Positions 1-5,798 of a DNA stretch of 5,798 nt are shown one piece after another; position 1 is the first letter of the stretch; each line of letters begins with the position of its first letter. A model generated the notes under the pieces. The model was not told where the DNA came from, did not search any database, and worked only from the letters and a program-made list of their open reading frames with translations. Both the position numbers and the translations under genes were made by a program. Source of the stretch: an uncultured Oscillibacter sp. (lineage in GTDB: Bacteria; Bacillota; Clostridia; Oscillospirales; Oscillospiraceae). The stretch spans positions 1-5,798 of the forward strand of contig CALAAN010000161.1 in the NCBI GenBank assembly GCA_937884915.1, given 5' to 3'.

Positions 1-16
1 GTTCTCTTGGGGGTTT

Positions 17-54
17 AAGGGGGCCATTCTCTCACGTGAGAGAATGGCCCCCTT
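17..54 (-). terminator. Perfect 38-bp palindrome, probable terminator of the operon (possibly bidirectional)
   Basis: Positions 17-35 and 36-54 are exact reverse complements, centred on CACGTG. As RNA this folds into about 17 base pairs closed by a 4-nt loop (ACGU), with a GGGGGCC/GGCCCCC base. It lies 45-82 nt past the stop codon of the csaB-murJ frame and no coding sequence follows it inside the window. On the minus strand the stem is followed by only TTAAACC and on the plus strand by TTTCCC, so the U-tract is short in both directions. It could be an intrinsic terminator with a weak tail, a bidirectional terminator shared with a convergent gene outside the window, or a copy of a dispersed palindromic repeat. 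Confidence 0.6.
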
Positions 55-62
55 TCCCGCGT

Positions 63-81
63 CCCCTGCGCCGCGCAGGGG
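63..81 (-). other. Short GC-rich hairpin in the 3' untranslated region
   Basis: CCCCTGCGC at 63-71 pairs with GCGCAGGGG at 73-81. In practice this is an 8-bp stem with a 3-nt loop. It starts 17 nt downstream of the csaB-murJ stop codon and comes before the 38-bp palindrome in the minus-strand transcript. No T-run follows it on the minus strand, so it is not a good intrinsic terminator alone. It may stabilise the 3' end of the mRNA against exonucleases or act with the next palindrome. Confidence 0.45.
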
Positions 82-98
82 GAAAATCTTAAAAAGTA

Positions 99-2753
99 TC
101 ACTTTTTGAACTTCTTAATGGTATCAGCAATGATATTCTGCTTCAAAATCAAACTGACCAGCACGTAAACAACGCACCCCACAACGCCCGTCAGGCCGCA
201 TTTGATCACAAGCATCAGTTTGCTGTCGTCCGCCGTGACGAGAAGCGAGTGCCCGCCGTACAGCACGACCGCCATCGCCGCCGTGGCGGCAAGTCCCTTG
301 AGAAGCGGCACAAGGCGCACGATCTTCGTCCCGTGGAAGAGCTGGATCGTCATTGCGATCGCGCCGATTGTCAGCGCAAGCGACGTTGCCAGCGCGACGC
401 CGGTGTCGGTGTAGAACACGCGGTTCAAAATGATATTCAGCACCAGAACGCCCAGGTTGATGAGCAGCGGCACCAGCGTCTTTTTCATTGCGTAGTAGGC
501 CTTATTCAAAAGGTCGAGCACGGCGAAAGCGCTCATGCCGAGCGCGTAGCGGGCGAAGATGCTGCCCGTCATCTCGGTCGACTCAGCGGTGAAGCTGCCG
601 CTTTCAAAGATAACGCGGATGATGTCCGTGCCAAACGCGCACATCATCGCGCAGACCGGCAGGATGAAGAGCAGCGTATTTTCCGTCACGTTCCAGATGT
701 AGCCGAGATACCCCTTCGAGTCCTCCTTCGTGAACTCGCGGTTAAAGCGCGGGAACATAACCGCGCTGATGCTGTAGAGCACGCTCGTTGTCAGCGGGGT
801 GAAGAGCTTGTCGGCATAGTAGAACGCGCTGACGGCGCTGTCGTTGAGCGCCGTGGCGGTCGCCGTGTCGATGAGATAGCAGAACAGGAAAATCGATGTC
901 GTCAGCACCGTGACGAGCGCGGTCTTGAAATACGTGCCGACATAGTCCGCCTTGCGGTCGAGCATCGGCCGGTAGACATAATGTTCCTTCTTCGCATACG
1001 GGATGCTCATGGCAAGCTGCAGCAGCCACGCGCACGAGCTTGCGATGACGACGCCCTTGATGCCCCACTTTGCACCCAGCGTCACAAGGAAGATCGCGAG
1101 GAACGCGTTGTACGGGATGCTCATGCTGCCCTGCAATTCATAGTGGTCGGTCGCCTGGAAGATGGCGACGTTCAGATACGCCGCCGCCACGACCGGCAGC
1201 GCGCAGGCCATGATGCGGATATAGCTCACAAGGCGCGGCAGCTCAGCCGCGTCAAGGTCCCAGATCGTGCCGACGAGCGGCGTCGAGGCAAAGATCTGCC
1301 ACAAAACGACCGCCGCGAGCGAGCCAAGCAGCGTGATGGTCAAAAGGTTATTGGCCGCGCGCTCGCCGCGCTTGCGGTCGGCGGCGAATTCCTTCGTCAA
1401 AATCGGCACCGCCGCGATGCACAGCGCGTAGCACATCGTCGTGAAAAGATAGAGCGTCGAGTTGTAGGACGCGGTGTAGAGGTCCGCGTCCACGCCGGTG
1501 CCGAAGATGTTGGCCTGCATCATCTCGCGCACCACACCGAGGAGCTTGGCAAACAGCGTCAGCAGAAAGACGAAGCTGATCGCGCCCGCCGTGCGGACGC
1601 CCGATTTGTCCTTCTTTTCCGTATTGTTTTGAGGGTCTTGCATGGTATGTTTCCTCGATTTCTCCATGATCGCGCAAATCATCTCCTCGTTCGTGTCGAG
1701 CTTGCGCGAAAGCTCGGCCATGTGCGCTTCGACGCACTGCACCTGCTCCTTGCCCGTTTCGAGCACGCGCTCGGCTTCGGGCATAAAAAGCTCTGCCGTG
1801 AAGTTCTCCTTCGTGCTCAGCTTGTCGAGCCCCACGGAGTTCAAAAACGCCGTGCACTTGGGGTCATACGAAATGCCGATGAGAGGCACGCCCATGATAG
1901 CCGCGTAGATCAGCGAATGCAGACGCACGCCGACGAGCAGGTCCATGTTGCCGATGATGGAGAGCATATCCTCGGAGAGGAACTTTTCATTCAGGCACAC
2001 CGCCGTGTCGTCCGGCAGCTGCGCGGCGATATGGCGGCAGACCTCGCCGTCCTCTTCATAGTGGAACGGGATGAGCACGGACTGCGCGTTGTACTTGTCC
2101 TTCATCATCCGGATGGAGCGCAAAAGCTCTTTGACAAAGCGGCTGTCCGTATCGCGCTCGCGGATGGCCCAGCCGACGGTCAGGCGGCCGCCGAGCGAGA
2201 CCCCCGCCTTCTGCAAGATCTCCGCGCCGACATCGCCATCGGGCTTTTTCATGCGGATGACGGGGTCCGCCGTGATGACGACCTTGTCGCGCGCGATGCC
2301 GATTTCCTCCAAAAGCGCCGCCGACCGCTCGTCGCGCACGACGATACCGTCTGCCTTCTTGAGCGCCGCCGCCGCGGCGCGGCGGTTGCCGGGTCGGTCG
2401 ATGGGGCCGATGCCCTGGGAGTAGATGAAGACCTTTTTGTGGAAGAACTCCGCGCAGCGGATGATGGAGAGGTAATAGTGCAGGCTCTTGCTGCTCGTCA
2501 CATCCTGCAAGAGGCTTCCGCCGCCGGAAATGAGCATGTCGCACTTTTTCACCGCGCGCAAAATTGCCATCGGCGACATGCGGTCCACCGCCTCAACGCC
2601 GTACTTTTCGCGCGTGGAGGCGGGGTTGTGCGAAAGCACCGTGAGCGAGCAGTCGGGAATGTGCTCGCGCAGCGACGAGACGAGCGTGCGCAGGATGGAC
2701 TCGTCGCCGATGTTGTCGAAGCCGTAATAGCCCGAGATCAGAATGTTAACCAT
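99..2753 (-). CDS. Fused CsaB-type polysaccharide pyruvyltransferase and MurJ/MviN-type lipid flippase
   Basis: The 884-residue frame holds two complete proteins. Residues 1-365 are a CsaB-type pyruvyltransferase: the N-terminus GYYGFDNIGDE (9-18 region), SGGGSLLQD (76-84), YSQGIGP (111-117), RDERS (140-144), TADPV (161-165), GVRLHS (275-280, with the Arg and His typical of the family's active site) and SYDPKC (295-300). CsaB proteins transfer pyruvate from PEP to cell wall polysaccharide, making the ketal bound by SLH-domain proteins. After a charged linker (about 366-387), residues 388-870 form about 14 hydrophobic segments of the MurJ/MOP-exporter type, including KLLGVVRE (403-410) and YYADKL (645-650), where many MurJ proteins have YADRL. 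Each half has the length of the free-standing protein (about 365 and 514 residues). The ATG overlaps the DUF5693 stop by 8 nt and has GGGGTG just upstream, implying translational coupling. The flippase may move undecaprenyl-linked SCWP units rather than, or besides, lipid II; its substrate is not decided by sequence. The stop is TGA. Confidence 0.93.
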   Translation of the reverse strand: MVNILISGYYGFDNIGDESILRTLVSSLREHIPDCSLTVLSHNPASTREKYGVEAVDRMSPMAILRAVKKCDMLISGGGSLLQDVTSSKSLHYYLSIIRCAEFFHKKVFIYSQGIGPIDRPGNRRAAAAALKKADGIVVRDERSAALLEEIGIARDKVVITADPVIRMKKPDGDVGAEILQKAGVSLGGRLTVGWAIRERDTDSRFVKELLRSIRMMKDKYNAQSVLIPFHYEEDGEVCRHIAAQLPDDTAVCLNEKFLSEDMLSIIGNMDLLVGVRLHSLIYAAIMGVPLIGISYDPKCTAFLNSVGLDKLSTKENFTAELFMPEAERVLETGKEQVQCVEAHMAELSRKLDTNEEMICAIMEKSRKHTMQDPQNNTEKKDKSGVRTAGAISFVFLLTLFAKLLGVVREMMQANIFGTGVDADLYTASYNSTLYLFTTMCYALCIAAVPILTKEFAADRKRGERAANNLLTITLLGSLAAVVLWQIFASTPLVGTIWDLDAAELPRLVSYIRIMACALPVVAAAYLNVAIFQATDHYELQGSMSIPYNAFLAIFLVTLGAKWGIKGVVIASSCAWLLQLAMSIPYAKKEHYVYRPMLDRKADYVGTYFKTALVTVLTTSIFLFCYLIDTATATALNDSAVSAFYYADKLFTPLTTSVLYSISAVMFPRFNREFTKEDSKGYLGYIWNVTENTLLFILPVCAMMCAFGTDIIRVIFESGSFTAESTEMTGSIFARYALGMSAFAVLDLLNKAYYAMKKTLVPLLINLGVLVLNIILNRVFYTDTGVALATSLALTIGAIAMTIQLFHGTKIVRLVPLLKGLAATAAMAVVLYGGHSLLVTADDSKLMLVIKCGLTGVVGCVVYVLVSLILKQNIIADTIKKFKK
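1641..1656 (-). promoter_or_regulatory. Possible internal ribosome binding site and ATG for a free-standing MurJ
   Basis: At the junction between the two domains the minus strand reads GAGGAAACATACC followed by ATG, which is Met371 of the fused frame. GAGG ends 9 nt before this ATG, which is good Shine-Dalgarno spacing. Starting here would give a 514-residue protein, the usual size of a separate MurJ. This may be the relic of the start of an ancestral separate murJ gene, or a working internal start that yields free MurJ in addition to the fusion. The sequence alone cannot tell these apart. Confidence 0.45.
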
Positions 2754-4929
2754 TCGTCACCCCGCAGATCCTGCGCACAAGGCGGTAAATGAGCTCCGCC
2801 ACAACGACCACGGCTGTACCGATGATCAATCCAAAGAGAATGCCCCAGCCGGTGCGCAGCAGGCTCAGCAAAAACGGCGTACGGATGTGCAGGAACGTGT
2901 TGACCACGCTGACAAGGCCGATGGTCATGCCCGTGCCGAAGATCATCGGCAGGAATCTCATTCTGCGGCGCAGCGACCAGATGAAGAGCATCAGCATCGG
3001 CCAGCCGATGATCATTTCCTTTGTGCGCGGGCGGGCGATGAGCGTATTTTCCAGGAAGTTGCGGAATGCGAGCTCTCTTGCCGACGTCGTGGTCGAGTTG
3101 CCGGTGCGGTACATATAGTAGGCGAACACCAGCAGCATGAACACCGCCGCCACCGCAATGACGACGATCGCGAGGAACCAGCCGAGCTTCATCGGCGTCT
3201 GCATCAGCTCGCCGAAATAGGCGTTGAAGCGCTTGACGCGGTTCTTCTCCCCGCGCTGCCCCGCGTGGGCAAGGACGGCCTCGCGCGCGCCGGTCTCCTC
3301 ATAGGCATAGACCAGAAGATAGGCGAGCATGAAAAGGCCGATGGGGATGAGCTGCATCAGCTTGACGCCGCGGTACAGGTCGATCTCGAGGATATATGAG
3401 AGCTGCGAGAGCGCGGACGACGCGAGCAGCGACCCGCAGAACGCCGTCAGAATGGTCACGATAGCTGTTCCAAGTGTAAAGCCGAGGAGCTTGCCGAACT
3501 TGACCTGCGGCTCGCTTCGTCTCTTTTCCAGCAGTACGCGGCACAGGCCGACGGCGGCAATCGACGGCATCACAATACCGCCGGACATCGAAAGGACCAG
3601 GCGGAACATTGAGGGCCTGAGCACCGCGAGGCCGGCAAAGCCGAGCGCGCCGACGGCAAACAGGATCGTGCGCCAGCGCTTGCCGATGAAGAAGAACAGA
3701 TCAAGCAGGATCACGATGAGCGCCGCCGTGCCAATGCCCTGCAGCACCTTGAGCGCCGTGGACGGTGTCTTGAGCTCCATCGCGGGCACGGTCGCGTGCA
3801 TGTAGCCAAGGGGCTCTAAGCGCGCGTCGAGATCTGTGAGCATCTGCTCATAGTCGGCGGGGTCGGTGATGTAGACCCACTCCTTCTCGTCGGCGTCCCA
3901 GCTGACGTCATTGTCCGGCTCCAGGATCATCTTGAGGAAGATGATCTTGCAGTTGCGCTCGGCGATGGCTCTAAAGAATGTGTTCGTGATCTCCTCGGGG
4001 CCTTCGTAGCCGCAGTATTCATAGCGGTTCTGGATATAGGCCCACTCGTTGAACACGCGCACGCCGCGGTAGCCCGTGTTGTCGAGCAGCTCTTCAATAC
4101 CGGGCCAGACAAGATTCTGGCTCTGGTCGTTCTGCTCCATCATGGCGATGCTTGCGCCGCTCTCGTTGAGATACTGCGTCAGAAGCTCCAGGCTCTCGTC
4201 ATCCTCATAGCCGACGAGCTCGTCGCCGTTGTTCATAAAATACGGCGCGTCGAAGTGCTTGAGGACCTCAATATAGGCCTCGGCAAATTTCGTGCCGTTC
4301 ATGTCCTTTTCCGTCACCGAGCGCGGGATGATCTGGTAGCCGTGGCGCTCGAACAGCTCCACCGTGTCCGGCCAGATGCCAAGGCGCAGGTCGAGCAGCT
4401 TTTCGCCCTTCATGCCGTTTTTCTGCTGCTGGATGAAGATAAAACCGTGCTCGCCGTCAAGATAGGTCTTGGCCTCAAAGTCTTCAAAGCGGGCATTGAA
4501 TGCCTCGAGTATCCATTCATAACTCGCGGCGGTCTCCGTCCAGATGATCGCGTCGCTCACATCGGTGCTCTCGCGCAGCCACTGTGCGACCTCGGCGGGA
4601 TACTGATTCTCCCAACCGTAGTTCTCTGCCGCCTTTTTCACAGTCATCGCATGCACAGGGATGGCCGCGTTGTCGTGCAGGTTGAGGGCGCTCGCCTCGC
4701 TGAGCGCGACCTTGTCAACGCCGAGCGACTTGAAGAGATCGAGCCACTCGTCCTCCGTCTGCGAGGACTGGCGCGCCATCGAGCGCATGCTGTTGTAGTC
4801 GAGGACAATGTCGTAATACTTGTTGCTCTCCTCCGCCTGCACGCGCGAGATGAGCGGTACGAGCGAAGCGAGCAGGCCGATCAGCGCAATGACGGCCAGA
4901 ACGCGGTTTCTTTTCAGTATGCTTTTCAT
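2746..4929 (-). CDS. DUF5693-type polytopic membrane protein with large extracytoplasmic domain
   Basis: This 727-residue protein matches my memory of the DUF5693 family, often found beside csaB in Firmicutes; its function is not known. It starts KSILKRNR, then has a hydrophobic segment (about 9-29) acting as signal or membrane anchor. Residues about 33-392 are a soluble, presumably outward-facing domain. About nine membrane segments follow (roughly 393-415, 421-437, 443-466, 481-503, 522-543, 582-607, 637-653, 658-679, 692-717). A loop before the seventh of these carries ARPRTKEMIIGWP (632-644), which I recall as the most conserved stretch of the family. The soluble part alternates short beta strands and helices, with acidic or Asn residues at strand ends (LDY 43-45, LSE 76-78, NNGD 233-236, MEQN 264-267, FNEW 293-296), which resembles a (beta/alpha)8 barrel; this is an inference. 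The start is supported by AAGGAG with 7-nt spacing, and the end overlaps csaB by 8 nt. A role in assembly or modification of the pyruvylated wall polymer is suggested by context only. Confidence 0.88.
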   Translation of the reverse strand: MKSILKRNRVLAVIALIGLLASLVPLISRVQAEESNKYYDIVLDYNSMRSMARQSSQTEDEWLDLFKSLGVDKVALSEASALNLHDNAAIPVHAMTVKKAAENYGWENQYPAEVAQWLRESTDVSDAIIWTETAASYEWILEAFNARFEDFEAKTYLDGEHGFIFIQQQKNGMKGEKLLDLRLGIWPDTVELFERHGYQIIPRSVTEKDMNGTKFAEAYIEVLKHFDAPYFMNNGDELVGYEDDESLELLTQYLNESGASIAMMEQNDQSQNLVWPGIEELLDNTGYRGVRVFNEWAYIQNRYEYCGYEGPEEITNTFFRAIAERNCKIIFLKMILEPDNDVSWDADEKEWVYITDPADYEQMLTDLDARLEPLGYMHATVPAMELKTPSTALKVLQGIGTAALIVILLDLFFFIGKRWRTILFAVGALGFAGLAVLRPSMFRLVLSMSGGIVMPSIAAVGLCRVLLEKRRSEPQVKFGKLLGFTLGTAIVTILTAFCGSLLASSALSQLSYILEIDLYRGVKLMQLIPIGLFMLAYLLVYAYEETGAREAVLAHAGQRGEKNRVKRFNAYFGELMQTPMKLGWFLAIVVIAVAAVFMLLVFAYYMYRTGNSTTTSARELAFRNFLENTLIARPRTKEMIIGWPMLMLFIWSLRRRMRFLPMIFGTGMTIGLVSVVNTFLHIRTPFLLSLLRTGWGILFGLIIGTAVVVVAELIYRLVRRICGVTNG

Positions 4930-4936
4930 TTGTGTT

Positions 4937-4942
4937 CTCCTT
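4937..4942 (-). promoter_or_regulatory. Ribosome binding site of the DUF5693 gene
   Basis: The minus strand reads AAGGAG, 7 nt before the ATG at 4929. This is the strongest Shine-Dalgarno match in the window and fixes the start of the DUF5693 frame. It sits in the only true intergenic gap between genes (39 nt, 4930-4968), where I see no terminator and no convincing promoter. Confidence 0.8.
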
Positions 4943-4968
4943 GTGCATTCTCCGCACTGTTTTTCTCG

Positions 4969-5571
4969 TTAAAGAGAGGCAAGCTCTACCGGCGTGCCGA
5001 GCGTCTTGGAAAAGGTGTAGACCTTGGCGACGTCTTCGATGTATTCCGCGCGCAGATACGCCTGTGCAAGGTCCTTTCCCACAGCGAGCACACCGTGATT
5101 GGCCAGTGTGCAGCCGCCGCGGTCCCTGAGCGCGGGGATCGCGTTCGTGCCGACGGCCTCGGTCCCCGGCGCGGCGTAGGCCGCACAGCGGATGTCACCG
5201 CCCAAAAAGATACACGATTCGATCAACACCGCGGGGATGCTCTTCCGCACGACGGCGAACGCCGTCGCATAGGGCGAATGCGTGTGGAAGACGGCGTTCG
5301 TCTCGCCATACGCCTTGTAGACCGCCGCGTGCATGCGCCACTCGCTCGAGGGCTGCAATTCTCCCTCCAGCACCGTGCCGTCGAGCTTCATGCGCACGAC
5401 GTCCTGCGCGCGCAGCACGTCGTAGCGCACAGATGTCGGCGTGATGAGCATTTCATCGGGCGCGACGCGGCAGCTCATGTTGCCGCTCGTGCCGGAAAAC
5501 AGGCCCTCGCGGAATGCCTCAAGCGATTTGTCCACGATCTCCTGACGAAGAATGTCCAAATTTTGTTCCAT
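4969..5571 (-). CDS. Class II (zinc) aldolase, probable 5-(methylthio)ribulose-1-phosphate / 5-deoxyribulose-1-phosphate aldolase (Ald2-like)
   Basis: The 200-residue product is a class II aldolase/adducin-head protein of the L-fuculose-1-phosphate aldolase type. Visible motifs are SGN (29-31) and TPTS (44-47) for phosphate binding, the catalytic Glu77 in PSSEW, and zinc ligands His96 and His98 (HTH) and His159 (NHG). The family cleaves ketose 1-phosphates to DHAP and an aldehyde. Its ATG directly follows the stop codon of an mtnA-type gene, with GGTGA 5 nt upstream, so the two are translationally coupled. MtnA makes 5-(methylthio)ribulose-1-phosphate, so the likely job is to split that (or the 5-deoxy analogue) into DHAP plus (methylthio)acetaldehyde or acetaldehyde, as in the DHAP shunt known from Rhodospirillum rubrum and some E. 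coli. By ungapped comparison with E. coli FucA as I recall it, the active-site Tyr113 is Ile117 here, which argues against fuculose phosphate as substrate. Alternatives are FucA, an epimerase, or the dehydratase MtnB. The fold is certain; the substrate is moderately so. Confidence 0.9.
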   Translation of the reverse strand: MEQNLDILRQEIVDKSLEAFREGLFSGTSGNMSCRVAPDEMLITPTSVRYDVLRAQDVVRMKLDGTVLEGELQPSSEWRMHAAVYKAYGETNAVFHTHSPYATAFAVVRKSIPAVLIESCIFLGGDIRCAAYAAPGTEAVGTNAIPALRDRGGCTLANHGVLAVGKDLAQAYLRAEYIEDVAKVYTFSKTLGTPVELASL

Positions 5572-5798
5572 TTAAATCACCAGATTGTCCGCTCCGATGC
5601 TGCCGTCCGTAAAATAGCGGTGCAGATCATAGGGAGAGTAGATGCCAAGGTCGGTCACGACGCCCGAGACAAGGTGCGGCGGCGTGATGTCGAAGGCGGG
5701 ATAGTAGCCCTTCACGCCCTCCATCGCCGTGCGCACGCCCATGGCCTGGAGCGTGAAGTTCGGGTCGCGCAGCTCAATGTGGATGCTGTCCACCGTCT
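5572..5798 (-). CDS. mtnA: S-methyl-5-thioribose-1-phosphate isomerase, C-terminal part (gene runs off the window)
   Basis: The last 75 or so codons of a gene whose start lies beyond the window edge; the frame stays open to the last base. The sequence matches the end of MtnA and related aldose-1-phosphate isomerases (eIF2B-like fold): ELRDP (start), GVRTA, then PAFDITP and LVSGVVTDLGI. MtnA converts 5-methylthioribose 1-phosphate to 5-methylthioribulose 1-phosphate in methionine salvage, and related enzymes act on 5-deoxyribose 1-phosphate. The GTG at 5793 is an internal Val codon, not a start. The catalytic Cys and Asp of the family lie upstream and cannot be checked here. The TAA stop is immediately followed by the ATG of the aldolase gene, so the two products probably act in succession. 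Confidence 0.88.
   Translation of the reverse strand, partial: TVDSIHIELRDPNFTLQAMGVRTAMEGVKGYYPAFDITPPHLVSGVVTDLGIYSPYDLHRYFTDGSIGADNLVI

Noticed and set aside
1560..1660. The fusion as a sequencing artefact that removed a stop codon
   Set aside because: Frame and motif quality continue smoothly on both sides and the linker is a normal charged hydrophilic stretch, so no frameshift is needed to explain it; a point error at a former stop cannot be ruled out from one sequence.
249..2792. An 847-codon open frame on the plus strand opposite the csaB-murJ gene
   Set aside because: Its translation is a low-diversity mix of Arg, His, Asp, Ala and Glu with no recognisable domain, while the minus-strand frame shows clear family motifs throughout. 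Long antisense frames are expected in GC-rich genes.
2743..3399. A 218-codon plus-strand frame opposite the DUF5693 gene
   Set aside because: Same charged, motif-free composition; the opposite strand encodes coherent membrane segments.
4930..4968. A promoter in the 39-nt gap before the DUF5693 gene
   Set aside because: No convincing -35/-10 pair fits in the gap; the only clear signal is the ribosome binding site.
4969..5571. Methylthioribulose-1-phosphate dehydratase (MtnB), the usual class II aldolase-fold partner of mtnA
   Set aside because: The motif layout (SGN, PSSEW, HTH, NHG) follows the FucA-type aldolases more closely than MtnB as I recall it, and the later O2-dependent steps would not suit an anaerobe. 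Not fully excluded.
5572..5793. A complete small gene starting at the GTG at 5793
   Set aside because: The sequence is the recognisable C-terminus of MtnA, and the frame stays open to the window edge, so GTG is an internal Val codon.

Overview
The window is a compact, GC-rich bacterial locus read entirely on the minus strand. In transcription order (from high to low coordinates) it holds the 3' end of an mtnA-type isomerase gene, a small class II aldolase gene, a large membrane-protein gene of the DUF5693 type, and an 884-residue reading frame that joins a CsaB-type polysaccharide pyruvyltransferase to a MurJ/MviN-type lipid flippase. The last 98 bases after the final stop codon hold two GC-rich inverted repeats, the second a perfect 38-bp palindrome, and look like the end of the transcription unit. 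There is no RNA gene, CRISPR array, insertion sequence or prophage gene.

Spacing is tight. The mtnA stop codon directly abuts the aldolase ATG. A 39-nt gap with a clear AAGGAG ribosome binding site separates the aldolase from the DUF5693 gene, whose stop overlaps the csaB start by 8 nt. Nothing in these junctions looks like a terminator, so one polycistronic transcript is the simplest reading; a promoter inside the aldolase gene cannot be excluded.

Gene content and style (DUF5693 beside csaB and murJ, GC-rich coding, class II aldolase beside mtnA) suggest an anaerobic Firmicute of class Clostridia, probably near Oscillospirales. This is an inference from remembered gene neighbourhoods, not from a search.

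Two functional themes meet here. The upstream pair (mtnA plus aldolase) fits the oxygen-independent 'DHAP shunt', which cleaves the sugar phosphate left from 5'-methylthioadenosine or 5'-deoxyadenosine into DHAP and an aldehyde. The downstream pair fits the envelope: CsaB-type enzymes put pyruvyl ketals on secondary cell wall polysaccharide, the ligand of SLH-domain proteins, and MurJ-type proteins flip lipid-linked wall precursors. DUF5693 has no known function, but its outward-facing domain reads like a (beta/alpha)8 barrel on a polytopic membrane base. The most notable observations are the in-frame CsaB-MurJ fusion, which keeps a plausible internal ribosome binding site and start codon at the domain boundary, and the barrel-like domain of DUF5693. 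Together these suggest a candidate module for modifying and exporting a pyruvylated wall glycan.
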